A stretch of DNA of 64,000 nucleotides from Pelagibius sp028280305 (lineage in GTDB: Bacteria > Pseudomonadota > Alphaproteobacteria > Kiloniellales > Kiloniellaceae): NCBI RefSeq assembly GCF_965233615.1, contig NZ_OZ247495.1. One strand, given 5' to 3'. Below are positions 1-8,393 of this stretch, one piece after another. The notes beneath the pieces are model-generated. The model searched no databases. It was not told the origin of the DNA and was given only the letters and a program-made list of their open reading frames with translations. Each line of letters begins with the position of its first letter. Within the stretch, counting starts at the first letter, position 1. A program made the translations under genes and the position numbers.

Positions 1-680
1 AGGGCCGACACCAGCCAGCCCCGCGCCGAATGCGCGTTGGTCATGGTCTCCTGGGTCGTGAAGGTCTTCGAGGCGACAAGGATCAGCGTCGACCTGGGAT
101 CGAGCCCCTTTAGCGTGTCATGCAGATGGGCGCCGTCGACGTTGGAGACGAAGTGACAGCGCAGACCGTCCTGAACGTATGGCGAGAGCGCGCGTGTCAC
201 CATGGCCGGTCCCAGGTCCGATCCGCCGATTCCGATGTTCACGATGTCTGTGAAACGCTCCCCACCGGCTCCAGTCATTGTGCCGGCGCGCACGCCTTCG
301 GCAAAGGCCATCATCGCCTCCAGCACGCTGCGCACGTCCGGCATGACATCGCGGCCGTCGACGGTGACCGGTGAGTCCGAGCGGTTGCGCAAAGCCGTGT
401 GCAGCACCGCCCGACCCTCGGTCACATTGATTTTCGCGCCGGTAAACATCCGCTCCCGCGCCGCCTCTAGCCCGGCGGCCTCCGCCAAGGCGATCAGCTT
501 GTCCAGGGTCTCCGGCAGAATGCGGTTCTTCGAATAGTCGAGCAGAAGATCATCGAACCTCAGCGAAAAGCGCTCGAAACGCTCCGGATCTTCTGCAAAG
601 AGATCACGCAAAGCGTGTTTCTCCAGCACCGCCTGATGCTCGAGAAGATCCTGAAAAACCGCCTGAACCGCCGCCGCCAT
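1..680 (-). CDS. pgi: Glucose-6-phosphate isomerase, N-terminal part (runs off left edge)
   Basis: Interconverts glucose 6-phosphate and fructose 6-phosphate in the cytoplasm. About 226 codons are visible. The reading frame starts at ATG (678-680) with MAAAVQAVFQDLLEHQ and contains recognisable PGI stretches: FTGAKINVTEGRAVLHTALR, then NIGIGGSDLGPAM, then VASKTFTTQETMTNA at the right spacing. The ATG lies 13 bases after the stop of eda, so pgi is the last visible gene of the zwf-pgl-edd-eda-pgi unit. In this context it lets fructose 6-phosphate be cycled back into the Entner-Doudoroff route. The C-terminal half lies outside the window. The identification is secure from motifs. Confidence 0.93.
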   Translation of the reverse strand, partial: MAAAVQAVFQDLLEHQAVLEKHALRDLFAEDPERFERFSLRFDDLLLDYSKNRILPETLDKLIALAEAAGLEAARERMFTGAKINVTEGRAVLHTALRNRSDSPVTVDGRDVMPDVRSVLEAMMAFAEGVRAGTMTGAGGERFTDIVNIGIGGSDLGPAMVTRALSPYVQDGLRCHFVSNVDGAHLHDTLKGLDPRSTLILVASKTFTTQETMTNAHSARGWLVSA

Positions 681-693
681 ATCTCTGTTTTCC

Positions 694-1332
694 CTAAGCT
701 TTGATTCCCGCTGCGTCGCGGGCCAGATCCTCTATCTCATTCCAGGCGCCCGCCGCAACTTTGTCCGCCGGCGCCACCCAGGAGCCGCCGACACAGATGA
801 CATTGGGTAGAGCAAGATAGCGCCCGGCGGTATCCCGGCTGATCCCGCCGGTCGGACAGAAGCGGATCGCCGCCAACGGCGAGGCCAGCGACTTCAGATA
901 GGCGGCACCGCCGGCCGGTTCAGCAGGGAAAAACTTCTGAAACGTATAGCCTTGCTCCAGCAGCGTCATGGCTTCGGACGCCGAGGCCGAGCCGGGCAGC
1001 AACGGCACCGGGCAGTCGGCAACGGCGGCAATCAGTCCCGGTGATGCACCGGGCGACACCATGAAGCGGCAACCCGCTGAAACGGCCTGGGAAACCTGAT
1101 CGGCGGTCAATACCGTCCCTGCGCCGACCACAGCGCCCTCGACCTCCGCGGCAATGGCACGGATCGATTCCAGGGCCGCCGCGGTACGGAAAGTCACTTC
1201 GATGGCCTTCAGCCCACCGGCCACCAGGGCCCGCGCCAAGGGCACCGCGGTGGCTGCATCGTCAATCACCAGCACCGGGACCACCGGTGCCAGTTCGAGG
1301 ACCTCTTGGATCCCCGCTTGCTTCTCACTCAT
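694..1332 (-). CDS. eda: KDPG/KHG aldolase
   Basis: Cleaves 2-keto-3-deoxy-6-phosphogluconate into pyruvate and glyceraldehyde 3-phosphate, the last Entner-Doudoroff step. The protein has 212 residues, the normal size for the family. The class I aldolase residues are visible at Glu45 and Arg49 (in IEVTFRT) and the Schiff-base Lys133 (in QKFFPAE), which match the numbering usually given for E. coli Eda. The phosphate-binding GTVL and CPTGGIS loops are also present. The ATG overlaps the edd stop codon (ATGA at 1329-1332), so edd and eda are probably translationally coupled. pgi follows after 13 bases. Confidence 0.96.
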   Translation of the reverse strand: MSEKQAGIQEVLELAPVVPVLVIDDAATAVPLARALVAGGLKAIEVTFRTAAALESIRAIAAEVEGAVVGAGTVLTADQVSQAVSAGCRFMVSPGASPGLIAAVADCPVPLLPGSASASEAMTLLEQGYTFQKFFPAEPAGGAAYLKSLASPLAAIRFCPTGGISRDTAGRYLALPNVICVGGSWVAPADKVAAGAWNEIEDLARDAAGIKA

Positions 1333-3158
1333 ACATCAGCTCCAAAAACATGGGCGCCGAGATCGGCCGGTCCGGCCGCCGCCCGGAAGGGGGCGAAGAG
1401 TTCGCGGCCCAGACCAAAATGACTCTCCGTCAGATCCTCAGTGACGGCCTCGCGGGCCTGCCAATCCTCGGCGGAAACACCCACCACCGTCAGGCTGCCG
1501 GCAACGGCATCGAGGCGCAGCATGTCGCCGTCGCGCAGCTTGGCGATGGGCCCGCCGACCGCAGCCTCCGGCGTCACATGAATGGCCGCCGGCACCTTGC
1601 CCGAAGCGCCGGACATTCGCCCGTCGGTTACCAGCGCAACCTTGAAGCCGCGGTCCTGCAGCACACCCAACGGCGGCGTCAGCTTGTGAAGCTCCGGCAT
1701 GCCGATAGCCTGCGGTCCCTGAAAGCGGACCACGGCAATGAAGTCTTTTTCCAGTTCACCGGCCTTGAAAGCCGCCATGAGGTCATCCTGGGAATGAAAA
1801 ATCACTGCCGGCGCTTCGATGACGTGACGTTCCGGTTTCACGGCGGAGATCTTGATCACCGCCTTGCCGAGATCGCCGTCCAGCATCTTCAGGCCGCCGT
1901 TGGCGGAAAAGGCCTTGGCGGCGGGCGCCAGTACTGTCTCGTCGTGGCTTTTCGCGGCGCCGGGCTGCCAGGTAACGGTCCCGTCTTCGCTCAGCTTCGG
2001 TTCCTGGCGATAAAGGTCGAGCCCCTGTCCCCAGACCGTTGTGACATCGCCATGCAGCAGCCCGGCATCGAGCAGTTCGGAGATCAGGAAGCCCATGCCG
2101 CCCGCCGCCTGGAAGTGATTCACATCGGCCAGGCCATTGGGATAGATCCGGCAGAGCAGCGGGACTACGTCCGAAAGGTCTGAAAGGTCATCCCATGTCA
2201 GTGTGATACCGGCCGCCGCCGCCATGGCCACCAGATGCATGGCGTGATTGGTGGAACCGCCGGTGGCATGCAGCCCGACGACGCCGTTCACCACAGCCCG
2301 CTCGTCGATCATCTCTCCGACCGGCGTATAGGCATTGCCGAGTGCGGTAATCGCCAAGGCGCGCTTGGTCGCCTCCACCGTCAAGGCATCGCGCAGCGGC
2401 GTGTTGGGATTGATGAAGGAAGCACCGGGCAGGTGCAGCCCCATGATCTCCATCAGCATCTGGTTGGAATTGGCGGTCCCGTAAAAGGTGCAGGTGCCGG
2501 GCCCGTGGTAGGACTTGGATTCCGCTTCCAGCAACTCGTCGCGGCCGATCTTGCCCTCGGCATAGAGCTGACGGATGCGTGCTTTCTCGTCGTTGGGCAG
2601 ACCGGATGTCATCGGCCCCGCGGGCACGAAAATCGCCGGCAGATGCCCGAAAGAGAGGGCTGCGATCACCAGGCCCGGTACGATTTTGTCGCAGACACCC
2701 AGGAAGACCGCGGCATCGAACATGTTGTGGGAGAGGCCGACGGCCGCCGACATGGCGATGACGTCGCGGGAGAAAAGCGAAAGCTCCATACCGGGCTGGC
2801 CCTGAGTGACGCCGTCGCACATCGCCGGCACCCCAGCCGCCACCTGGGCGACGCCACCGGCATCGCGCGCCGCCTGTTTGATCTTCTCCGGAAAGACCTC
2901 GAAGGGCTGATGGGCGGAAAGCATATCGTTGTAGGCAGTGACGATGGCCAGGTTCGGCACCACGTCGCCTTTCAGGGCTGCCTTGTCCGAGAGGCCGCAG
3001 GCGGCGAAACCATGGGCCAGGTTGCCGCAGGAAAGAGTCGAACGCCGCGGTCCGCTTTCCCCCGCCCGCCGCAAACGGTCGAGATAGGCGGTCCTCTTTG
3101 CCCTACTGCGGACCCGCAGACGCTCGGTCACCTCGGCCACGCGGTCATGAAGGGTCAT
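1329..3158 (-). CDS. edd: Phosphogluconate dehydratase (6-phosphogluconate dehydratase)
   Basis: Dehydrates 6-phosphogluconate to KDPG. It is an iron-sulfur enzyme of the IlvD/Edd family with 609 residues, the usual length. Visible family motifs are SCGNLAHG (about 43-50), MCDGVTQG (113-120), GVCDKIVPG (154-162) and ATGGSTNHAMHL, with cysteines in the positions used for cluster binding. The frame is open further upstream, but the ATG at 3158 is preferred because GAGGAGA lies just before it and the protein then begins like other Edd proteins. It sits 37 bases after pgl and overlaps eda by four bases, inside the zwf operon. Confidence 0.95.
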   Translation of the reverse strand: MTLHDRVAEVTERLRVRSRAKRTAYLDRLRRAGESGPRRSTLSCGNLAHGFAACGLSDKAALKGDVVPNLAIVTAYNDMLSAHQPFEVFPEKIKQAARDAGGVAQVAAGVPAMCDGVTQGQPGMELSLFSRDVIAMSAAVGLSHNMFDAAVFLGVCDKIVPGLVIAALSFGHLPAIFVPAGPMTSGLPNDEKARIRQLYAEGKIGRDELLEAESKSYHGPGTCTFYGTANSNQMLMEIMGLHLPGASFINPNTPLRDALTVEATKRALAITALGNAYTPVGEMIDERAVVNGVVGLHATGGSTNHAMHLVAMAAAAGITLTWDDLSDLSDVVPLLCRIYPNGLADVNHFQAAGGMGFLISELLDAGLLHGDVTTVWGQGLDLYRQEPKLSEDGTVTWQPGAAKSHDETVLAPAAKAFSANGGLKMLDGDLGKAVIKISAVKPERHVIEAPAVIFHSQDDLMAAFKAGELEKDFIAVVRFQGPQAIGMPELHKLTPPLGVLQDRGFKVALVTDGRMSGASGKVPAAIHVTPEAAVGGPIAKLRDGDMLRLDAVAGSLTVVGVSAEDWQAREAVTEDLTESHFGLGRELFAPFRAAAGPADLGAHVFGADV

Positions 3159-3195
3159 CGATCGTCTCCTCGTTTTGCTGGCAGTGTCATCAGGC

Positions 3196-3903
3196 TCAAG
3201 GACACCAATAGACCTGCAGCTTTGCATCGGGGTGACGAAGCACAGCGCGCACCGGCAAGGCTTCGACGTCACCCGGCTGCGACGCCTGTTCCAGCACCGC
3301 GGCCTTCTCCACCCCCTCAATATGAAGATAAACGGCCCTCGCCCCCGCGACCACGGGCAAAGTCAGGGTTATGCGCGGTTCCCCCGCCCCTGCGGCGCGC
3401 ATCGGCAGCACCAGGGCCTCGCCCTCAGGGTTCAGAGCTTCGCCCAAACGGTCGCCGCCGGGAAAAAAGGACGCCGTATGTCCATCAGCCCCCATCCCCA
3501 GAACGGCGGCATCGAAAGGCTGCGGCAAGGCATCGATCCGCCCGCCGATTTCCGCGAGGCCGGCCTCCGGATCCCCGGCTTCATTGACAAGGCCGACAAA
3601 GCGCGCCGCGGCCGCCCGGCCCTGAAGCAGTCCGCGCCGGACGAAGCCTTCGTTGGAGCGCTCGTGGCTCGGGGGCACCCAGCGCTCATCGATCAGGGTG
3701 ATCGTGACCTTTCCCCAGTCCAACGCCTTGGACGCCAAGACGGCGAAGAAACGGCCGGGGGTACGTCCGCCGGAAACCGCCAGCGTAGCCTGCCGCCGCA
3801 ATTCGATCCCGCGGCGCAGATCGGCGGCGACAGCCTCGGCCAAACCCTCCGCCAAGGCGTCGCCATCCGGAAAGTCCCGCCTCTGCGGCGTCGCAGCCGT
3901 CAC
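3196..3903 (-). CDS. pgl: 6-phosphogluconolactonase (DevB/PGL type)
   Basis: Hydrolyses 6-phosphogluconolactone made by Zwf to 6-phosphogluconate. The protein has 235 residues. The glucosamine-6-phosphate isomerase-like fold of this family is seen in SGGRTP (44-49), DERWVP (72-77) and GMGADGHTASFFPG (136-149). Its start codon overlaps the zwf stop (ATGA, 3900-3903), so the two genes are probably coupled. It is the middle gene of a complete Entner-Doudoroff operon, which supports the DevB-type lactonase assignment over a glucosamine-6-phosphate deaminase. Confidence 0.93.
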   Translation of the reverse strand: MTAATPQRRDFPDGDALAEGLAEAVAADLRRGIELRRQATLAVSGGRTPGRFFAVLASKALDWGKVTITLIDERWVPPSHERSNEGFVRRGLLQGRAAAARFVGLVNEAGDPEAGLAEIGGRIDALPQPFDAAVLGMGADGHTASFFPGGDRLGEALNPEGEALVLPMRAAGAGEPRITLTLPVVAGARAVYLHIEGVEKAAVLEQASQPGDVEALPVRAVLRHPDAKLQVYWCP

Positions 3904-5378
3904 CGCGATTCCTCGTGCCAGGTACGGCCGTCCCGTTCGATCAGCGCGACCGAGGCGCTGGGGCCCCAGGTCCCGGCGGTGTAGGACTTCGGCGCCTCAC
4001 CGCCGGCCTTCCAGGCTTCCAGGATAGGGTCGACCCACTGCCAGGCGGCATCGACCTCGTCACGGCGCATGAACAGGGTCGGATTGCCGCGGATGACATC
4101 CATCAGCAGGCGCTCGTAAGCGTCGGGATTGCGGCTGTCGAAGGCCTGGGCGAAGGACATGTCGAGCGGCACTTGCTTCAGGCGCATGCCGCCCGGCCCC
4201 GGGTCCTTGATCATCAGCCAGAGCTTCACGCCCTCGTCCGGCTGCAGGCGGATCACCAGGTGGTTGGCCGCAATGGACCCCGCGCCGCTGCCGAAGATCG
4301 AGTGCGGAATTGGGTGGAAAGCCACGACGATTTCCGAAACCCGATCCGCCAGACGTTTGCCGGTGCGCAGATAAAACGGCACCCCGGCCCAGCGCCAGTT
4401 GGCGATCTCGGCCTTCAGGGCAACGAAAGTCTCGGTCGCCGAGCTATCGCCATCGAGCTCGTCCTGATAGGCGGGAACCGCGCCGCCGGCGGAGGCGCCG
4501 GCGGCGTACTGGCCCCGCACGGTCATGCGCTCCATGTTGTCGCCGGTAATCGGCACCAAGGCCTTCAGGACCTTGAGTTTTTCATCGCGCACCGCGTCGG
4601 CATCCATCGACATCGGCGCTTCCATGGCCACCAGGCAAAGCAACTGAAGGATATGGTTCTGCACCATGTCGCGTAGCGCCCCGGCGGTGTCGTAATAACC
4701 CCCACGCCCCTCGACCCCGATGTTCTCCGCCACCGTGATCTGGACATGATCGATGTGGGCCGCATTCCACAGCGGCTCGAAAAGCGCATTTGCAAAGCGC
4801 AGCGCCATCAGGTTCTGCACCGTCTCCTTCCCCAGATAATGGTCGATGCGATAGATCTGATGTTCGTCGAAGACAGCGCCAACCGCCGCGTTGACCGCCT
4901 GTGCGGTTTCGAAGTCCTTGCCGATGGGCTTTTCGATCACGACCCGGGTTTCGGCATTCATCAGCCCGTGGCGGCCGATGTTGGCGCAGATCGGCCCGAA
5001 AAGCTCCGGATTGACCGCTAGGTAGAAGGCGCGCACGAATTCGCCGCCGCCGGAGAGCTTCTCTTTGAGTTCACCCCAGCCCGCCTCGCCGGTACCGTCA
5101 ACGGCCGTGTAGCAGACCCGGTTGAGGAAATGCTCGACGGCCTCCGGCGTCCGGTCCTCGGCGGCGACAAAGCGTTCGATGGCATCGCGGGTGGCATTGC
5201 GAAAGGCCTCGGCGGACATGTCTCTGCGGGAAACGGCCAGAATGCGGCTCGGCCCGACGATCTGTCCGGCACAGTCGCGGTGGAACAACGCCGGCAGCAG
5301 CTTCCGGTAGGACAAGTCACCGGTGCCGCCGAAAACGATCAGCTCGAAGGGATCGACGGGAATGGTCTGTGCAGTCAA
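3900..5378 (-). CDS. zwf: Glucose-6-phosphate 1-dehydrogenase
   Basis: Oxidises glucose 6-phosphate to 6-phosphogluconolactone with NADP or NAD. The 492-residue protein has the full family length. The dinucleotide-binding motif GGTGDLSYRKLLPA starts near residue 17, EKPIGKD is at 149-155, and the substrate and catalytic signature RIDHYLGKE is at 177-185. It is the first gene of the minus-strand operon zwf-pgl-edd-eda-pgi, with ATGA overlaps to pgl and between edd and eda. The promoter must lie in the 256-base gap shared with the divergent sugar dehydrogenase at 5635. Confidence 0.96.
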   Translation of the reverse strand: MTAQTIPVDPFELIVFGGTGDLSYRKLLPALFHRDCAGQIVGPSRILAVSRRDMSAEAFRNATRDAIERFVAAEDRTPEAVEHFLNRVCYTAVDGTGEAGWGELKEKLSGGGEFVRAFYLAVNPELFGPICANIGRHGLMNAETRVVIEKPIGKDFETAQAVNAAVGAVFDEHQIYRIDHYLGKETVQNLMALRFANALFEPLWNAAHIDHVQITVAENIGVEGRGGYYDTAGALRDMVQNHILQLLCLVAMEAPMSMDADAVRDEKLKVLKALVPITGDNMERMTVRGQYAAGASAGGAVPAYQDELDGDSSATETFVALKAEIANWRWAGVPFYLRTGKRLADRVSEIVVAFHPIPHSIFGSGAGSIAANHLVIRLQPDEGVKLWLMIKDPGPGGMRLKQVPLDMSFAQAFDSRNPDAYERLLMDVIRGNPTLFMRRDEVDAAWQWVDPILEAWKAGGEAPKSYTAGTWGPSASVALIERDGRTWHEESR

Positions 5379-5481
5379 TGCGGAATTCCGGGAACTGAGA
5401 GATGGAGGACTGAGCCGCCGGCTGCGGAAACTTCGACAGGGCTGTCAGGCATCACAGCGCCGCGGCACTAACTCAATCTTG

Positions 5482-5574
5482 TTGATGAAACGCGCCTTTC
5501 ATACCCGATTGGACCCCTCCTTGCCAATGGTGGTTTTTGCGCCGCAACAAAACGCAGAGCGGATATTGATGAAA
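5482..5574. promoter_or_regulatory. Divergent control region with repeated TTGATGAAA and an ATGAAA/TTTCAT inverted repeat
   Basis: The gap 5379-5634 separates zwf (minus) and the PQQ-type dehydrogenase (plus). It holds two direct copies of TTGATGAAA (5482-5490 and 5566-5574). The first copy is part of an inverted repeat, ATGAAA-N6-TTTCAT (5485-5502). Such sites suit a dimeric regulator of central sugar metabolism, but no regulator gene lies next to it and the binding protein is unknown. Function is inferred only from position and symmetry. Confidence 0.35.
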
Positions 5575-5634
5575 GGCCCCCGGGAAACCATCTCTTTTCC
5601 AACAGGTTGGACAAGAGGGAGCGGATAGAAGGTA

Positions 5635-6795
5635 ATGCGACAAGCAACGGCAATTTCACCCAGAGCCCTGGCCCTTGCCCTTTCCGCCGGCCTGCTTTGT
5701 TCGTATGCGGCCTATTCCGTGAAACCCGCCTTCGGCGACGGCCATGTCACCAGCTCGGCCCAGGCTGACTTCCGTATCGTTACCTTGGCGGAGGGTCTGC
5801 AGAATCCCTGGGGCCTGGCGTTTCTCCCGGACGGTTCGATGCTGATCACTGAGCGCAGCGGCGACCTGCGCCTCTTCCAGAACGGCCGGCTCGAAGACCA
5901 GGCCATTGCCGGCGTGCCGGCGGTGGTGGCCCGCGGCCAGGGCGGTCTGCTTGATGTCGCCATTCATCCTGAGTTCGCCGAAAACCGCCTCGTCTATCTC
6001 TCCTACGCCGGACCGGGAGACGGCGGCGCCAGCACCGAAGTGGCACGCGGGAGGCTCGAGGGCATGGCGCTGGAGGATGTAGAGGTTCTTTTTCGCGCCG
6101 TACCAAAGTCCGGCGGCACCGGCCATTTCGGCTCGCGCCTTGTCTTTGCCAACGACGGCAAGCTCTTCATCAGCCTTGGCGACCGCCGCCAGATCCGCGA
6201 ATCGCAAAACCTGGGCAATCATATCGGCACCATGATCCGCCTGAACGACGACGGTAGCGTGCCGGATGACAATCCCTTCGTCGGCCAGGCGGGCGCGCTG
6301 CCGGAAATCTTCTCCTACGGGCACCGCAACGTACAGGGCATGACCCTGCATCCGGAAAGCGGGGAGATCTGGGCCCACGAGCACGGCCCGCGCGGCGGCG
6401 ATGAATTGAATCTGCTGAAAGCGGGTGCCAACTACGGCTGGCCGGTCATCACCTACGGCATCGATTACAGCGGCGCCATCATCTCCGACAAGACCGAGGC
6501 CGCCGGCATGGAACAGCCGGTCGTCTACTGGGACCCCTCCATCGCCCCCAGCGGCATGGCCATCTATGACGGCGACAAGTTTCCGCAGTGGCAGGGCGAC
6601 ATCTTCGTCGGCGCCCTCGCCCACCTCCACCTGCGTCGCCTGGAGATGGAGGGCGATCGGGTCGTCGACCAGGAATCCCTGCTGGTCGATCTGGGCGAAC
6701 GCATCCGCGATGTCCGCTCCGGCCCTGACGGCTACCTCTACGTCCTTACCGACAGCGGCGACGGCCAATTGCTGCGCCTGGAGCCGGCAAGCTAG
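5635..6795 (+). CDS. Secreted PQQ-dependent sugar (aldose) dehydrogenase family protein
   Basis: Member of the soluble PQQ glucose/aldose dehydrogenase family (YliI-like six-bladed propeller), expected to oxidise aldoses in the periplasm. The 386-residue protein begins with a signal peptide (hydrophobic stretch about 9-28). Family motifs follow in order: GLQNPWGLAFLPDG (54-67), GGLLDVAIHP (103-112), GTGHFGSRL with His164 as the likely catalytic base, and WAHEHGPRGGDELN (246-259) with the cofactor-facing residues. AGAAGGT precedes the ATG. It is divergent from zwf, so sugar oxidation products might feed the Entner-Doudoroff route. PQQ dependence is inferred from the family. Confidence 0.88.
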   Translation: MRQATAISPRALALALSAGLLCSYAAYSVKPAFGDGHVTSSAQADFRIVTLAEGLQNPWGLAFLPDGSMLITERSGDLRLFQNGRLEDQAIAGVPAVVARGQGGLLDVAIHPEFAENRLVYLSYAGPGDGGASTEVARGRLEGMALEDVEVLFRAVPKSGGTGHFGSRLVFANDGKLFISLGDRRQIRESQNLGNHIGTMIRLNDDGSVPDDNPFVGQAGALPEIFSYGHRNVQGMTLHPESGEIWAHEHGPRGGDELNLLKAGANYGWPVITYGIDYSGAIISDKTEAAGMEQPVVYWDPSIAPSGMAIYDGDKFPQWQGDIFVGALAHLHLRRLEMEGDRVVDQESLLVDLGERIRDVRSGPDGYLYVLTDSGDGQLLRLEPAS

Positions 6796-6987
6796 AGACC
6801 CGGGATTCAATCGGATAATATACTTCCATACCCCTTCAATAAACCCACATAAGATATTGATTTGAAATGTATAAAAAATAACTTCTATCCCCGATTGAAC
6901 GCTTTACCCTGATGTAGCGACCAAGGAGCGTGGACGGTAGCCGCCGCCCCACCATTTTTCCTTGGACCAATCAGGGGAGTTTCCCAA

Positions 6988-8253
6988 ATGTACCCGTTTA
7001 AAACTCTATGCTTTAGCGTCGGCGCTCTGGCAGCAGGCCTCGCCTTCTCAGGCCCGGTACTGGCACAAGCCCAGTATTCCGAGTATGTCGACAGTATTCA
7101 GCTCTCACGCGCCGAAGGTATTCATATCGACGTCGTGCTGCAGAACACCTCAGCCAACAAGGATTTGAACGCCGTCAACATTCAGCCCAAGAGCAACACG
7201 CTGGAGCTGGATCTGTTCGGCCATATTAAGTGCAGCAAGGACAAGAAAATCACATCCCATAAAGCCCGCGCCTATTTCGGCCCGGTGAATCTGGTGAACG
7301 ATCAGATCAATGCCACCACCGCTCTCTACGAAGACGGCGCGGCTTTCCCTGGTTTCATCTTGTGGACGGGGAACCTTAATGGATGGGTGACTGAGGCCAA
7401 CGAAGACATCCCCTTCTCCATCCCCCTCGCGCAGATCAAGCAAGGCTCCCCCGCAGTTCGCTTCGATCCGGTTGCGGAGCTGAATAAGAAGCTGCAAACG
7501 CATCTCGGCGAAGGTAAGAGCAAGGCATCTTTCTATCAGAAGGAGCAATTCTTCACTGTCCAGCGCCCGATCACGCTGGCGGGCTGGTGCAAAAGGTCTC
7601 CGGGTGTTGCTAAGGCCGGCTACAGGACCGTCATGATGGCGCTCACCATCCGTTACGAGGGCGACCCCGAAGTCAAGAATACACCGGTGCTGAGCCCGAA
7701 GATCGGCGGCCAGCAGCCCGGTCAGTTCCAGGTCGGGGATCAACCCTTCAAGATCACATCGATGACCTTCCAGCCCGACATGCCACACTACGTCGGGGGC
7801 TGCCCGGATGAAGCCACGATCCGGGTGGACTACATCGGTCAGGGCAGGGGCGAGATCCGCATCCGCGTGAACGATGGCGGTCAGACGATCTACGACTCGC
7901 CGAAGATCGCCTTCGATTCGAAAGACGGCAAACAGTCCCACGACTTCGAGATCGCGGTGCCGAAGCCGCCGCAGCACCAACTGAATCAGACCAAGCACCA
8001 CAATCTGAAGGTCTATGTGCGTGGCAAGGGCGAAGATGAACAGTTCTGGCCGGCCCACTACCAGCAGATGGACGCGGCGCTGTGGAAACACCGCTGTACA
8101 CCGGTGATGAACCCGGTTCTGGGCGGCGCCAACACCGGCCAGAAGGGCGGCTATCAGCAAGGCGGCAACCAAGCCAAACCGGCGGTTATTCCCAAGCTGA
8201 GGCTGAATACGATACCGGCCAAGCCGAGGCCTCAACGGGCACCCGTCAATTAG
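6988..8253 (+). CDS. Secreted protein of unknown function
   Basis: I do not recognise this 421-residue protein. It starts with a clear signal peptide (MYPFKTLCFSVGALAAGLAF, probable cleavage after residue 25-27 near VLAQA). The mature part contains only four cysteines, near residues 79, 202, 271 and 369, which could form disulfides. The last 50 residues are rich in Gly, Gln, Pro and Lys and look disordered. GGGGAG precedes the ATG by nine bases. The 192-base leader (6796-6987) is unusually AT-rich for this genome. A strong terminator follows directly, so it is probably expressed alone. Periplasmic or extracellular location is the only supported inference. Confidence 0.75.
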   Translation: MYPFKTLCFSVGALAAGLAFSGPVLAQAQYSEYVDSIQLSRAEGIHIDVVLQNTSANKDLNAVNIQPKSNTLELDLFGHIKCSKDKKITSHKARAYFGPVNLVNDQINATTALYEDGAAFPGFILWTGNLNGWVTEANEDIPFSIPLAQIKQGSPAVRFDPVAELNKKLQTHLGEGKSKASFYQKEQFFTVQRPITLAGWCKRSPGVAKAGYRTVMMALTIRYEGDPEVKNTPVLSPKIGGQQPGQFQVGDQPFKITSMTFQPDMPHYVGGCPDEATIRVDYIGQGRGEIRIRVNDGGQTIYDSPKIAFDSKDGKQSHDFEIAVPKPPQHQLNQTKHHNLKVYVRGKGEDEQFWPAHYQQMDAALWKHRCTPVMNPVLGGANTGQKGGYQQGGNQAKPAVIPKLRLNTIPAKPRPQRAPVN

Positions 8254-8268
8254 CCCAGATCAATGAGA

Positions 8269-8293
8269 AGCCCCGCCAAGCGCGGGGCTTTTT
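8269..8293 (+). terminator. Rho-independent terminator after the secreted protein gene
   Basis: A perfect 8-bp stem, AGCCCCGC (8269-8276) and GCGGGGCT (8282-8289), closes a 5-base loop and runs into five T residues (8289-8293). It lies 15 bases after the stop of the secreted-protein gene and before the MFS gene, so it separates the two transcription units. Confidence 0.85.
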
Positions 8294-8393
8294 CGTTGTC
8301 CGGGGCGCGACTTCTCGCGTGGCAAGATCGCCCGAACCTGTCACTATTCCTCCTCGTTTCGCCGCTATCCTCAATAACCGCCATCGTCCCGGG

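Noticed and set aside
1287..3587. Long plus-strand open frames (1287-2183, 2235-3587) opposite edd/eda/pgl
   Set aside because: They are antisense to genes with full catalytic motifs, show no family pattern and are rich in Arg, Gly and His, as expected for shadows in a high-GC genome.
5656..8235. Minus-strand frames 5656-6810 and 7150-8235
   Set aside because: They mirror the sugar dehydrogenase and the secreted protein, which have signal peptides and ribosome sites. No independent support exists.
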